Assembly: GCF_000981805.1 (NCBI RefSeq)
Contig: NZ_CP011132.1
Location: forward strand, 4,092,001 to 4,156,000
Direction of reading: 5' to 3'
DNA length: 64,000 bases
Source: Citrobacter amalonaticus Y19
GTDB taxonomy: Bacteria > Pseudomonadota > Gammaproteobacteria > Enterobacterales > Enterobacteriaceae
This document shows, one piece after another, positions 16,971 to 25,727 of the stretch. How positions within the stretch are numbered: position 1 is the first letter of the stretch; every line of letters begins with the position of its first letter. The translations under genes and the position numbers were made by a program. The notes below the pieces were generated by a model, which made no database searches, was not told the DNA's origin, and saw nothing but the letters and a program-made list of their open reading frames with translations.

Positions 16971-18164
16971 TCACGCCCCAGCCAAATCCTGCGCACATGC
17001 CCAGGCGCTGGACCATGCCCACTGGAAGTTGTAGCCGCCCAGCCAGCCGGTGACATCCATCACTTCGCCGATAAAGTAGAGACCCGGTACCTTGCGCGCT
17101 TCCATGGTACGTGACGACAGTTCGTGGGTGTCTACCCCGCCGAGCGTCACTTCCGCCGTGCGATACCCTTCAGTGCCATTCGGCTGTACCCGCCAGTCGG
17201 TCAACGTGTCAATCAGCGTCTGCTGGTCACGAACGTTGAGTTGTTTGAGCGAGACGTCAGGGATCTGACCAAGCTGTTGCAGGCACTCCACCAGACGCTT
17301 CGGCAGCAGCATCGCCAGCGTGTTCTTCAGGCTTTGATTCGGATGAGCGCGACGTTGTTCGTCAAAGACGTCATTCAGACTGACATCCGGCAATAAATTA
17401 ATGCTGACAAATTCACCGGGCTGCCAGAAGCTGGAAATCTGTAAAACCGCCGGGCCTGAAAGGCCGCGATGGGTAAACAGCAGATTTTCGCGAAAGACCG
17501 TGCCGTCCTGCGCGGTGATAACCGACGGGACGGAAACGCCAGAGAGCACCTGAAGCTGCTCCAGCAACGGTTTATGTAGGGTAAACGGCACCAGCCCGGC
17601 GCGGGTGGGCAGAACGTTCAGGCCAAACTGCTCGGCAATTTTATAGCCAAACGGCGTCGCGCCCAGACCCGGCATCGACAGCCCGCCGGAAGCAATCACC
17701 AGCTTTTTCGCGCCGACGGTGGCCCCGTTCAGCTCCAGCATAAAACCGTCTTCATCCTGCGCAACGCTCAGGACTTCACTGCGTAAGCGCAGGGTTACAT
17801 TACCTTTTTCGCATTCCGCCGCCAGCATATCGACGATTTGCTGTGCGGAATCATCGCAAAAAAGCTGCCCGAGCGTTTTTTCATGCCAGGCAATACCGTG
17901 CTTACCGACGAGATCGATAAAATCCCACTGGGTATAACGCGCCAGCGCAGACTTGCAAAAATGGGGGTTCTGACTCAAATAAGCTGCCGGCTCAACATAA
18001 AGGTTCGTAAAGTTGCAGCGGCCCCCACCGGACATGAGGATCTTGCGGCCAGGCTTCTTACCATTATCAATGAGCAGCACCCGACTGCCGGCCTGTCCTG
18101 CCTGTGCTGCACAGAACATACCTGCCGCGCCAGCGCCTATAATAATGGCATCAAACCTTTCCAC
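16971..18164 (-). CDS. yhiN: HI0933-family flavoprotein YhiN
   Basis: A 397-residue FAD-binding protein of unknown reaction. It has the N-terminal dinucleotide fold (AIIIGAGAAGMFCAAQAG), the family motif GGGRCNFTN near residue 47, and the C-terminal FAD motif GLYFIGEVMDVTGWLGGYN. It matches E. coli YhiN over the full length. It is divergent from pitA, with 230 bases between; the K-12 neighbour yhiM is missing here. Confidence 0.92.
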   Translation of the reverse strand: MERFDAIIIGAGAAGMFCAAQAGQAGSRVLLIDNGKKPGRKILMSGGGRCNFTNLYVEPAAYLSQNPHFCKSALARYTQWDFIDLVGKHGIAWHEKTLGQLFCDDSAQQIVDMLAAECEKGNVTLRLRSEVLSVAQDEDGFMLELNGATVGAKKLVIASGGLSMPGLGATPFGYKIAEQFGLNVLPTRAGLVPFTLHKPLLEQLQVLSGVSVPSVITAQDGTVFRENLLFTHRGLSGPAVLQISSFWQPGEFVSINLLPDVSLNDVFDEQRRAHPNQSLKNTLAMLLPKRLVECLQQLGQIPDVSLKQLNVRDQQTLIDTLTDWRVQPNGTEGYRTAEVTLGGVDTHELSSRTMEARKVPGLYFIGEVMDVTGWLGGYNFQWAWSSAWACAQDLAGA

Positions 18165-18394
18165 TTTACGTTCCTCTCTGAATTCAGGGCGTGAATTGTA
18201 AAGTTATCTCAGTGGTCGCACCAGCGAGAAAATCCTTAGGAATAAGTATTTGTATGAAATATATAAGATAATTCTTTATAGGCACTATTGTATTCAGACG
18301 TTAAATCAAAAAAAGTCTATATTTCACTTTGCCCGCGCCGCTAAAGTCACTGATAATGCGCCGCGTTCATGTCCTCAAGATGGCGTAACGTCCT

Positions 18395-19894
18395 ATGCTA
18401 CATTTGTTTGCTGGCCTGGATTTACATACCGGGCTTTTATTATTGCTTGCTCTGGCTTTTGTGCTGTTCTACGAAGCAATTAACGGCTTCCATGATACAG
18501 CCAACGCAGTTGCGACCGTGATCTACACCCGTGCGATGCGCTCGCAGCTTGCGGTGGTCATGGCTGCGGTGTTCAACTTCTTTGGTGTGCTGCTGGGCGG
18601 TCTCAGCGTAGCCTATGCCATCGTGCATATGTTACCTACCGATCTCCTGCTCAACATGGGATCTGCGCATGGACTTGCGATGGTGTTCTCCATGCTGCTC
18701 GCCGCCATCATCTGGAACCTGGGTACCTGGTACTTTGGTTTACCTGCATCCAGCTCTCACACGCTGATTGGCGCGATTATCGGCATCGGTTTAACCAATG
18801 CGCTGATGACCGGCACGTCAGTGGTGGACGCACTCAACATCCCGAAAGTGATGGGCATTTTTGCCTCGCTGATTGTCTCGCCCATTGTTGGCCTGGTGGT
18901 CGCAGGCGGCCTGATTTTCATTCTGCGTCGCTACTGGAGCGGAACCAAAAAACGCGCCCGTATTCACCTCACTCCTGCTGAACGTGAAAAGAAAGACGGC
19001 AAGAAAAAGCCGCCGTTCTGGACCCGTATCGCCCTGATTCTCTCTGCTATCGGCGTGGCCTTCTCACACGGTGCGAACGACGGTCAGAAAGGCATTGGTT
19101 TGGTTATGCTGGTCCTGATTGGTGTGGCGCCAGCGGGCTTCGTGGTGAACATGAATGCCTCGGGTTATGAAATTACCCGTACCCGTGATGCTATCAACAA
19201 CGTCGAAATCTACTTCCAGCAGCATCCCGATCTGCTGAAAAAAGTGACGGGCGTCGATCAGTTGATTCCGTCTCCGGAACCGGCCGCCACGCAGCCGACG
19301 GAATTCCACTGTCATCCGGCAAACACCATTAACGCGCTGGATCGCGCGAAGGCGATGTTGTCGAACAACGTGGAAAGCTATGACAAGTTGAGCGTTGAGC
19401 AGCGCGGCCAACTGCGTCGCATCATGCTGTGCATCTCCGACACGACCGATAAAGTGACGAAGCTGCCGGGTGTGAGCGCTGACGACCAGCGTCTGCTGAA
19501 GAAACTGAAAACCGATATGCTGAGCACCATTGAGTATGCGCCTATCTGGATAATCATGGCGGTCGCGCTGGCGCTGGGTATTGGTACCATGATCGGCTGG
19601 CGCCGTGTGGCAACCACCATCGGTGAGAAGATTGGTAAGAAAGGCATGACCTATGCTCAGGGGATGTCTGCACAGATGACCGCCGCCGTCTCTATTGGTC
19701 TCGCCAGCTACACCGGGATGCCGGTATCCACCACCCACGTTCTCTCCTCCTCCGTAGCGGGGACGATGGTTGTCGACGGTGGGGGTCTGCAACGTAAAAC
19801 GGTGACCAGCATTCTGATGGCGTGGGTGTTCACATTACCCGCCGCGATCCTGCTGTCCGGTGCGCTGTACTGGATCTCGCTGAAGCTTATCTAA
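18395..19894 (+). CDS. pitA: Low-affinity phosphate/metal-phosphate symporter PitA
   Basis: A 499-residue inner-membrane transporter that brings in phosphate as a metal-phosphate complex with protons. The two PiT repeats are clear: NGFHDTANAVATVIYT near the N-terminus and SHGANDGQKGIGL in the middle, with GLPASSSHTLIGAIIG and GMPVSTTHVLSSSVAG. A cytoplasmic loop lies between the halves (about residues 260-390), where it differs most from E. coli. Start ATG 18395 (MLHLFAGLD). A hairpin terminator follows at 19922. Confidence 0.96.
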   Translation: MLHLFAGLDLHTGLLLLLALAFVLFYEAINGFHDTANAVATVIYTRAMRSQLAVVMAAVFNFFGVLLGGLSVAYAIVHMLPTDLLLNMGSAHGLAMVFSMLLAAIIWNLGTWYFGLPASSSHTLIGAIIGIGLTNALMTGTSVVDALNIPKVMGIFASLIVSPIVGLVVAGGLIFILRRYWSGTKKRARIHLTPAEREKKDGKKKPPFWTRIALILSAIGVAFSHGANDGQKGIGLVMLVLIGVAPAGFVVNMNASGYEITRTRDAINNVEIYFQQHPDLLKKVTGVDQLIPSPEPAATQPTEFHCHPANTINALDRAKAMLSNNVESYDKLSVEQRGQLRRIMLCISDTTDKVTKLPGVSADDQRLLKKLKTDMLSTIEYAPIWIIMAVALALGIGTMIGWRRVATTIGEKIGKKGMTYAQGMSAQMTAAVSIGLASYTGMPVSTTHVLSSSVAGTMVVDGGGLQRKTVTSILMAWVFTLPAAILLSGALYWISLKLI

Positions 19895-19921
19895 GCGAAA
19901 AGAGAAAAAAATTACCGTAGC

Positions 19922-19951
19922 AAGCGGGTCAGGAAACTGGCCCGCTTTTTT
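19922..19951 (+). terminator. Rho-independent terminator after pitA
   Basis: AAGCGGGTC / GGCCCGCTT stem with a short loop and a T-run (TTTTTT). It lies just before the end of the convergent uspB gene and may serve both directions. Confidence 0.85.
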
Positions 19952-19955
19952 ATGC

Positions 19956-20291
19956 TCAGTGCCAAATCATCAAGGCAATAAGACTGACCACCACGAGCCC
20001 ACACAGCGCACTGGTCAGAATGAACTGACGACGTACCCGCTCACAGCGGCGGATGAATTCATCATCATGGTGATCGCGGTAACGCTGGGCGTAGATATAC
20101 CACACCAGGCGAACCTGCTTATTGGGTTGGCCGTGCGAAGTGAAAAAGCCGCCCCCATCGACATATTGGTAGAGCAAAGGATCGCAACCACGAAGTACCA
20201 CGAGCAGCGCGCGTAAAGACGAGAAATAGCGCGCCATATTCACAATGCAAACAACACATAATGCCCAGAATAATGCAACGGTGCTTATCAT
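19956..20291 (-). CDS. uspB: Universal stress protein B
   Basis: A 111-residue inner-membrane protein with one hydrophobic segment at each end (ALFWALCVVCIVNMARYF and ILTSALCGLVVVSLIALMI) and a charged middle region. In E. coli it is induced in stationary phase by RpoS and affects ethanol tolerance; the molecular role is unknown. It is divergent from uspA and convergent with pitA, as in K-12. Confidence 0.95.
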   Translation of the reverse strand: MISTVALFWALCVVCIVNMARYFSSLRALLVVLRGCDPLLYQYVDGGGFFTSHGQPNKQVRLVWYIYAQRYRDHHDDEFIRRCERVRRQFILTSALCGLVVVSLIALMIWH

Positions 20292-20689
20292 ACGACCTCC
20301 CCGGCGACCCGCCCACGGAGCTCCGCCCCGGGACTACCGCTCCCCGAAACCTGCCAGACAGTCAATGAAAAAGTACGACTAAAAACCGCTCATTTTGAGC
20401 TTATCATCTGAGCGGCTCTCTAAATAGTGTAGGAGATCAGTTAATTTTTTTGCCAGAAGGTTAATCACTATCAATGCAATTATCTAAATTTTTTGTTTAA
20501 CTATTTGGTAAGCAAGGCGGATTGACGGATTATCCAGGTCGCTATAATGTAAGGACAGTCTCTACAATCCATCGCGGCTGAGCTAGCCCCGCGTAGACAT
20601 ACCGCACAGTTCGCAGGACGCGAGTGATGAAAAGGTAGAAAAATCGCTAGCTGGCTGGTCATCGACAACTTTATGGAAGGAGTAATACT
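20292..20689. other. uspB-uspA divergent regulatory region
   Basis: 398 bases without a gene between two divergent stress genes. The uspA promoter and a leader of about 135 bases lie at its right end. No convincing small ORF or strong hairpin was found. Confidence 0.6.
20522..20548 (+). promoter_or_regulatory. Likely uspA promoter
   Basis: A consensus -10 TATAAT (20543-20548) follows TTGACG (20522-20527) after 15 bases; the short spacer suggests dependence on activating conditions. Confidence 0.55.
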
Positions 20690-21124
20690 ATGGCTTACAA
20701 ACACATTCTCATCGCGGTTGATCTTTCTCCGGAAAGCAAAGTTCTGGTAGAAAAAGCGGTCTCTATGGCACGTCCGTACAACGCAAAGGTTTCCCTGATC
20801 CACGTTGATGTAAACTACTCTGACCTTTATACCGGCCTGATTGACGTCAATCTGGGCGATATGCAAAAACGCATTTCTGAAGAAACTCACCACGCGCTGA
20901 CCGAACTGTCCACTAACGCAGGCTATCCGATTACCGAAACCCTGAGCGGCAGTGGCGATCTGGGTCAGGTGCTGGTAGACGCTATCAAAAAATACGACAT
21001 GGACCTGGTCGTTTGCGGTCACCACCAGGACTTCTGGAGCAAACTGATGTCCTCCGCACGTCAGTTGATCAACACCGTTCACGTCGACATGCTGATTGTT
21101 CCACTGCGCGACGAAGAAGAGTAA
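20690..21124 (+). CDS. uspA: Universal stress protein A
   Basis: A 144-residue cytoplasmic Usp-domain protein, almost identical to E. coli UspA. It begins [17 protein letters not shown]. It is induced by growth arrest and many stresses. The UspA subclass lacks the G-2x-G-9x-G(S/T) ATP-binding pattern of UspF/G types, and the matching region here reads [20 protein letters not shown] good Shine-Dalgarno (AAGGAG) precedes the ATG and a strong terminator follows. Confidence 0.97.
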
Positions 21125-21159
21125 AACGCATCTAACCGGATTACCCGGTCATGCCAGAG

Positions 21160-21183
21160 CGCCCGCCTTTGCGGGCGTTTTTG
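21160..21183 (+). terminator. Rho-independent terminator after uspA
   Basis: CGCCCGC-CTTT-GCGGGCG stem-loop followed by six T residues. Confidence 0.92.
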
Positions 21184-21388
21184 TTTCTGTTATCCCCGAA
21201 CAAGATCAGTACAACCTCCCCCCCCATCAATCATAATTAGTGTGATCGACTGATTAGAATGAAATCAATCTGTATAATACTCTACACCACCGGCTAATAG
21301 CCGCAGTCTATAACAGAGTCAGACTTTTTCGGCGCGTTTTGTATTACGCGTTCATACTTTTCGGGATGGCATTGAAAGGCGAAGCAAT

Positions 21389-22861
21389 ATGAATACATCT
21401 GCACCTACGGGTTTGCTACAGCAACCCCGCCCGTTCTTCATGATCTTTTTTGTCGAGTTATGGGAACGATTTGGCTATTACGGCGTTCAGGGTATCCTGG
21501 CGGTTTTCTTTGTTAAGCAACTCGGATTCTCGCAGGAGCAGGCGTTTATCACCTTCGGCGCCTTTGCCGCATTGGTGTACGGCCTGATCTCCATTGGGGG
21601 TTACGTTGGCGACCACCTGCTCGGCACCAAACGTACGCTGGTGCTGGGTGCGATTGTGCTGGCACTCGGCTACTTTATGACGGGAATGTCGTTGCTCAAA
21701 CCGGACCTCATTTTCATCGCTCTTGGGACGATTGCCGTCGGCAATGGTCTGTTTAAGGCCAATCCGGCAAGCCTGCTCTCCAAATGCTATCCGCCCAAGG
21801 ATCCGCGTCTGGATGGCGCCTTCACCCTGTTCTACATGTCGATTAACATCGGTTCGCTGCTGTCGCTGTCGCTGGCGCCGGTGATCGCGGATAAGTTTGG
21901 CTACGCCGTCACCTACAACTTATGCGGAGCGGGGCTGATTGTTGCGCTGCTGGTCTATTTCGCCTGCCGCGGCATGGTGAAAGATATCGGTTCCGAGCCA
22001 GACCATCTGCCGATGAGCTTCCGCAATCTGCTGTACGTCCTGATTGGCACCGTAGCGATGGTCTTCCTCTGCGCCTGGCTGATGCACAACGTGAAAATCG
22101 CCAACCTGGTGCTGATTGTTCTGTCGCTTGTGGTGACGATTATCTTCTTCCGCCAGGCCTTTAAACTGGATAAAACCGGGCGCAACAAGATGTTTGTAGC
22201 GTTTATCCTGATGATTGAAGCGGTGCTGTTTTACATTCTGTATGCGCAGATGCCCACGTCGCTGAATTTCTTTGCCATCAACAACGTTCACCATGAGATC
22301 CTCGGTTTCACCCTTAACCCGGTGAGCTTCCAGGCGCTTAACCCGTTCTGGGTGGTGGTTGCCAGTCCGGTACTGGCGGCTATCTACACGCGTCTGGGCA
22401 GCAAAGGTAAAGACCTGACGATGCCGATGAAGTTTACCCTCGGGATGTTCCTGTGCTCGCTGGGCTTTCTGACCGCCGCCGCGGCAGGGATGTGGTTTGC
22501 CGATGCGCAGGGTCTGACGTCGCCGTGGTTTATCGTGCTGGTTTATCTGTTCCAGAGCCTGGGCGAGTTGCTGATTAGCGCGCTGGGACTGGCAATGGTG
22601 GCGGCGCTGGTGCCGCAGCATCTGATGGGCTTTATCCTCGGGATGTGGTTCCTGACGCAGGCCGCCGCGTTTCTGTTGGGGGGCTATGTCGCCACCTTTA
22701 CCGCCGTACCGGAGAACATGACCGACCCGCTACAGACATTGCCAATCTATACCGGCGTGTTCAGCAAAATCGGTCTGGTGACGCTGGCCGTCACGGTCGT
22801 GATGGCGTTGATGGTGCCATGGCTGAACCGAATGATTAATACGCCGGACGGTGCCAAATAA
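21389..22861 (+). CDS. dtpB: Dipeptide/tripeptide:proton symporter DtpB
   Basis: A 490-residue POT-family (MFS) peptide importer, formerly YhiP. The ExxER proton-coupling motif is FVELWERFGYYG in the first helix. The PTR2 signature around SINIGSLLSLSLAPVIA and many further membrane helices are visible. It matches E. coli DtpB throughout. A TATAAT at 21273-21278 with no good -35 may be its promoter. A REP pair follows the stop. Confidence 0.95.
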   Translation: MNTSAPTGLLQQPRPFFMIFFVELWERFGYYGVQGILAVFFVKQLGFSQEQAFITFGAFAALVYGLISIGGYVGDHLLGTKRTLVLGAIVLALGYFMTGMSLLKPDLIFIALGTIAVGNGLFKANPASLLSKCYPPKDPRLDGAFTLFYMSINIGSLLSLSLAPVIADKFGYAVTYNLCGAGLIVALLVYFACRGMVKDIGSEPDHLPMSFRNLLYVLIGTVAMVFLCAWLMHNVKIANLVLIVLSLVVTIIFFRQAFKLDKTGRNKMFVAFILMIEAVLFYILYAQMPTSLNFFAINNVHHEILGFTLNPVSFQALNPFWVVVASPVLAAIYTRLGSKGKDLTMPMKFTLGMFLCSLGFLTAAAAGMWFADAQGLTSPWFIVLVYLFQSLGELLISALGLAMVAALVPQHLMGFILGMWFLTQAAAFLLGGYVATFTAVPENMTDPLQTLPIYTGVFSKIGLVTLAVTVVMALMVPWLNRMINTPDGAK

Positions 22862-22873
22862 CGGACGGATTAT

Positions 22874-22935
22874 GCCGGATGACGGCTCACGCCTTATCCG
22901 GCCTACAGCCAGCCCGATAAGCGAAGCTGTCATCC
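22874..22935. repeat. REP pair between dtpB and the Rrf2 gene
   Basis: GCCGGATGACGGCTCACGCC ... TTATCCGGCCTAC plus an inverted partner (GCCCGATAAGCGAAGCTGTCATC). The partner includes the TGA stop of the leftward Rrf2 gene. Confidence 0.8.
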
Positions 22936-23433
22936 TTTACGCGCAACAATCCATTCCTGCACTTCAACCACAAAGGTCTCCGGCGCTTTGCGATACATTT
23001 TGCGCGCCAGATCCAGAATTGTATGCTGCCCTAATGCCTCTTCCATGCGCTGCTGCGCCATGTCCATCACCGAGCGTACGCCGCAAATCCCTTCACAGGC
23101 CCACGCGGGCGGTTGTTCCTCAAAGACCGCAAGTCGCTGGCGAATCTCCCGACATTCAAAGATGCGCTTGTCACCGTCGATAGCGTTAACCACATCCAGC
23201 ACCGTGATGTGCTCGGCAGGTCTGGCGAGCTGAAAGCCGCCGCCTTTACCCTCAATGCTACGCACCAGTCCTGCTTTCGACAGACGAGTAAAAATTTTGG
23301 CCAGATAGTCGTAGGGCACGCTTTGCAGATCGGCAATTTCGCGCACGCTCATATCGCGGGCGTCCCCTTTGCTATCCACCATACACATCAGGCTATGAAT
23401 GCCGTACTCAACCCCGGAACTGTAGAATGCCAT
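22930..23433 (-). CDS. Rrf2-family transcriptional regulator
   Basis: A 167-residue regulator with the Rrf2 winged-helix N-terminus (VEYGIHSLMCM, VREIADLQSVPYDYLAKIFTRLSKAGLV, and the wing GKGGGFQLARP). Three cysteines follow at positions 94, 113 and 117 (FECREI, WACEGICG); they could bind an iron-sulfur cluster or sense redox or NO, but the spacing differs from IscR and NsrR. It is divergent from an NDH-2-like flavoprotein gene with 232 bases between, and probably controls it. I do not know this gene from K-12 at this place. Stop codon lies in a REP. Confidence 0.85.
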   Translation of the reverse strand: MAFYSSGVEYGIHSLMCMVDSKGDARDMSVREIADLQSVPYDYLAKIFTRLSKAGLVRSIEGKGGGFQLARPAEHITVLDVVNAIDGDKRIFECREIRQRLAVFEEQPPAWACEGICGVRSVMDMAQQRMEEALGQHTILDLARKMYRKAPETFVVEVQEWIVARKG

Positions 23434-23665
23434 GCTCTTATCTCAGCAAAAATAATTCTGAGTTATTGTAGCTTTTTCATCATCAGTATTCCAGATGAGA
23501 AGAAGATAACCATTGATGTAAAATATTTAATTCATTAACTTTCAATATGATAAATGTATTTTTCACCACTAACCTCCCAGAAAACATGAAATCACATTGC
23601 ATCTTTTAACTACGACAAATAAAATCCGAGTAAATTAACCATCGTGACTACCGGATAACACTATC

Positions 23666-24868
23666 ATGCGTAAACAAATTCTGATCGTCGGGGCAGGTTT
23701 TTCGGGGATGTGGGCAGCGCTTAGCGCGGCCCGCCTGCTTGAGAAAGAGGCCAACCCGAATATTGCTGTCACCGTCATTGCTCCGCAGCCCGAGCTGCGT
23801 GTCCGTCCGCGTTTTTATGAAAATGCGGTTGAAACACTCGTTGCCCCGCTTCAGCCTCTGTTCGATATCACCGGCGTTAACTTCCTGCGTGGGACGGTTG
23901 GCCAGATCCTGCCTGCTTCAAAAGAAGTGAGCTGGACGGATGCCAGCGGTGAAACGCGTTTGCAGCGCTATGACCGTTTAGTCCTCGCCAGTGGTAGTCA
24001 CGTAAACCGCTCGCAGGTAAGCGGTGCGCAAACCCACGCCTTCGATTTGGATCAACTGGAAAGCGCTGCCGTACTTGAAAAACATTTGCAGAGTCTGGCA
24101 AGCCAACCCGAGAGTGAAGCGCGTAATACCGTGGTCGTCTGCGGGGGCGGTTTTACCGGCATTGAGATGGCGCTGGAGTTGCCGGGTCGTCTGCGCGACA
24201 TTCTTGGCGCTGAAGCTAAGACCAGAGTAGTCGTAGTAGAACGCGGTCCCCAGCCAGGTTCACGTTACAGCGACGCATTGCGTAACGTTATTGTCGAAGC
24301 CTCGGCTGAACTGGGTGTGGAATGGCGGGTAAACGCCGACGTGGAAAGCGTAAATGCCTCTGGCGTTACGCTGAAGGACGGACAAACCATTGCCTCGCAG
24401 ACCGTTATCTGGACCGTGGGTGTCCAGGCTAACGATCTGACGACACAAATTGATGCCCCGCGCGACCGTCAGGGCCGTCTGCACGTCAACGCTAACCTGC
24501 AAGTGGTGGGTTATGACGATATTTATGCCACTGGCGATGTGGCCTACGCCGCCACTGACGATAAGGGCAATCACGCGTTAATGACCTGCCAGCATGCGAT
24601 CCTGCTGGGCAAATTTGCTGGCAATAACGCCGCAGCCAGCCTGCTGGACGTCGCCCCTCTGCCGTATCGTCAGGAAAACTACGTCACCTGTCTGGACCTG
24701 GGCGCCTGGGGAGCGGTCTATACCGAAGGATGGGATCAGCAGGTAAAACTGACGCGTGCCGAGGCGAAGAAACTGAAGCTGTCAATTACTCGCGAGCTTA
24801 TCTACCCGCCGAAGGCCGATAAAGCCGCTGCGTTTGAGATTGCCGATCCGCTGGCGCCGTTTGTGTAA
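23666..24868 (+). CDS. NDH-2-like FAD/NAD(P)-dependent oxidoreductase
   Basis: A 400-residue two-dinucleotide-fold flavoprotein. The FAD fold is ILIVGAGFSGMWAALSAAR at the N-terminus, the NAD(P) fold is VVVCGGGFTGIEMALEL near residue 155, and the second FAD motif is DIYATGDVAYA near residue 285. It resembles type-II NADH dehydrogenases but ends soon after the second FAD motif with no membrane anchor. It may be a soluble NAD(P)H:quinone or ferredoxin-type reductase. The adjacent divergent Rrf2 regulator suggests redox or NO control. A REP pair separates it from rsmJ. Confidence 0.82.
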   Translation: MRKQILIVGAGFSGMWAALSAARLLEKEANPNIAVTVIAPQPELRVRPRFYENAVETLVAPLQPLFDITGVNFLRGTVGQILPASKEVSWTDASGETRLQRYDRLVLASGSHVNRSQVSGAQTHAFDLDQLESAAVLEKHLQSLASQPESEARNTVVVCGGGFTGIEMALELPGRLRDILGAEAKTRVVVVERGPQPGSRYSDALRNVIVEASAELGVEWRVNADVESVNASGVTLKDGQTIASQTVIWTVGVQANDLTTQIDAPRDRQGRLHVNANLQVVGYDDIYATGDVAYAATDDKGNHALMTCQHAILLGKFAGNNAAASLLDVAPLPYRQENYVTCLDLGAWGAVYTEGWDQQVKLTRAEAKKLKLSITRELIYPPKADKAAAFEIADPLAPFV

Positions 24869-24876
24869 TCCGTCTT

Positions 24877-24955
24877 GCCGGATGGCGGCTCACGCCTTAT
24901 CCGGCCTACAAATCTACGCCAAATCGTAGGCCTGATAAGCGCAGCGCCATCAGGC
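24877..24955. repeat. REP pair between the flavoprotein gene and rsmJ
   Basis: GCCGGATGGCGGCTCACGCC ... TATCCGGCCTAC and inverted GTAGGCCTGATAAGCG ... GCCATCAGGC, between convergent genes. Confidence 0.9.
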
Positions 24956-24961
24956 AATCTG

Positions 24962-25720
24962 TTAATCCGCCAAAGGCGTGCCGGCATAAATATCAAACCG
25001 GTGCCCTTTGGTCACCACCGCATTCGGCGTGGCGACATCCGCCAGCGGCGGCGCGTAGTCCGGGCGTTTCACCACCACGCGTTTGGTCGCGAGTTGACGC
25101 GCAGGTTCAAGCAGGCCGTCAGCGTCCAAATCCGCCCCCACAAGTGACTGAAATACCCGCATCTCTTTCTTCACCAGCGCGCTTTTTTGCTTATGGGGAA
25201 ACATGGGATCGAGATAGACCACCTGCGGACGCGGCGTGATATCGGTCAGCGCCGTCAGGCTGGAAGCATGGATCAGCTGTAGTCGCGCCTGCAACCACGG
25301 GCCGATTTCCGCATCGGCATAGCCGCGCGCCAGTCCGTCGTCGAGCAACGCCGCCACCACCGGATTGCGTTCCAGCATCCGCACATGACAGCCGACGCAG
25401 GCCAGCACAAAGGCATCGCGCCCCAGCCCTGCCGTGGCATCCACCACATCCGGCAAATAATCACCTTTGATGCCAACCGCTTTGGCCACCGCCTCGCCGC
25501 GACCACCGCCAAATTTGCGTCGGTGCGCCATCGCCCCGCCGACAAAATCAACGAAAATGCCGCCGAGCTTCGGTTCATCTCGCTTACGCAACTCCAGATG
25601 CTCCGCCGTCAGCACCAGCGCCATCTGATTGTCTGCGTCATGTTCCAGCCCCCAGCGGGCAGCCAGAACAGATAAGGCGCCGTCTCCGGCGCCCGTTTCA
25701 TCCAGTAAACAAATTTTCAC
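24962..25720 (-). CDS. rsmJ: 16S rRNA m2G1516 methyltransferase RsmJ
   Basis: A 252-residue SAM-dependent methyltransferase acting on G1516 of 16S rRNA. The SAM-binding motif is VVDATAGLGRDAFVLA, and the motif IV region is VVYLDPMFPHK. The start is GTG 25720 (VKICLLDETG, matching the E. coli MKICLIDE N-terminus); the open frame further upstream lies in the prlC end. It is seven bases after prlC and probably cotranscribed with it, as in E. coli. Confidence 0.93.
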   Translation of the reverse strand: MKICLLDETGAGDGALSVLAARWGLEHDADNQMALVLTAEHLELRKRDEPKLGGIFVDFVGGAMAHRRKFGGGRGEAVAKAVGIKGDYLPDVVDATAGLGRDAFVLACVGCHVRMLERNPVVAALLDDGLARGYADAEIGPWLQARLQLIHASSLTALTDITPRPQVVYLDPMFPHKQKSALVKKEMRVFQSLVGADLDADGLLEPARQLATKRVVVKRPDYAPPLADVATPNAVVTKGHRFDIYAGTPLAD

Positions 25721-25727
25721 TCGTGGA

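Noticed and set aside
16809..17114. 101-codon open frame between yhiI and yhiN
   Set aside because: More than a third of it is antisense to the yhiN end, there is no ribosome site, and it resembles no protein known to me.
19064..19792. 242-codon open frame antisense to pitA
   Set aside because: Shadow of a well conserved gene; no start signal.
21920..22621. 233-codon open frame antisense to dtpB
   Set aside because: Gln/His/Arg-rich shadow of a certain transporter gene.
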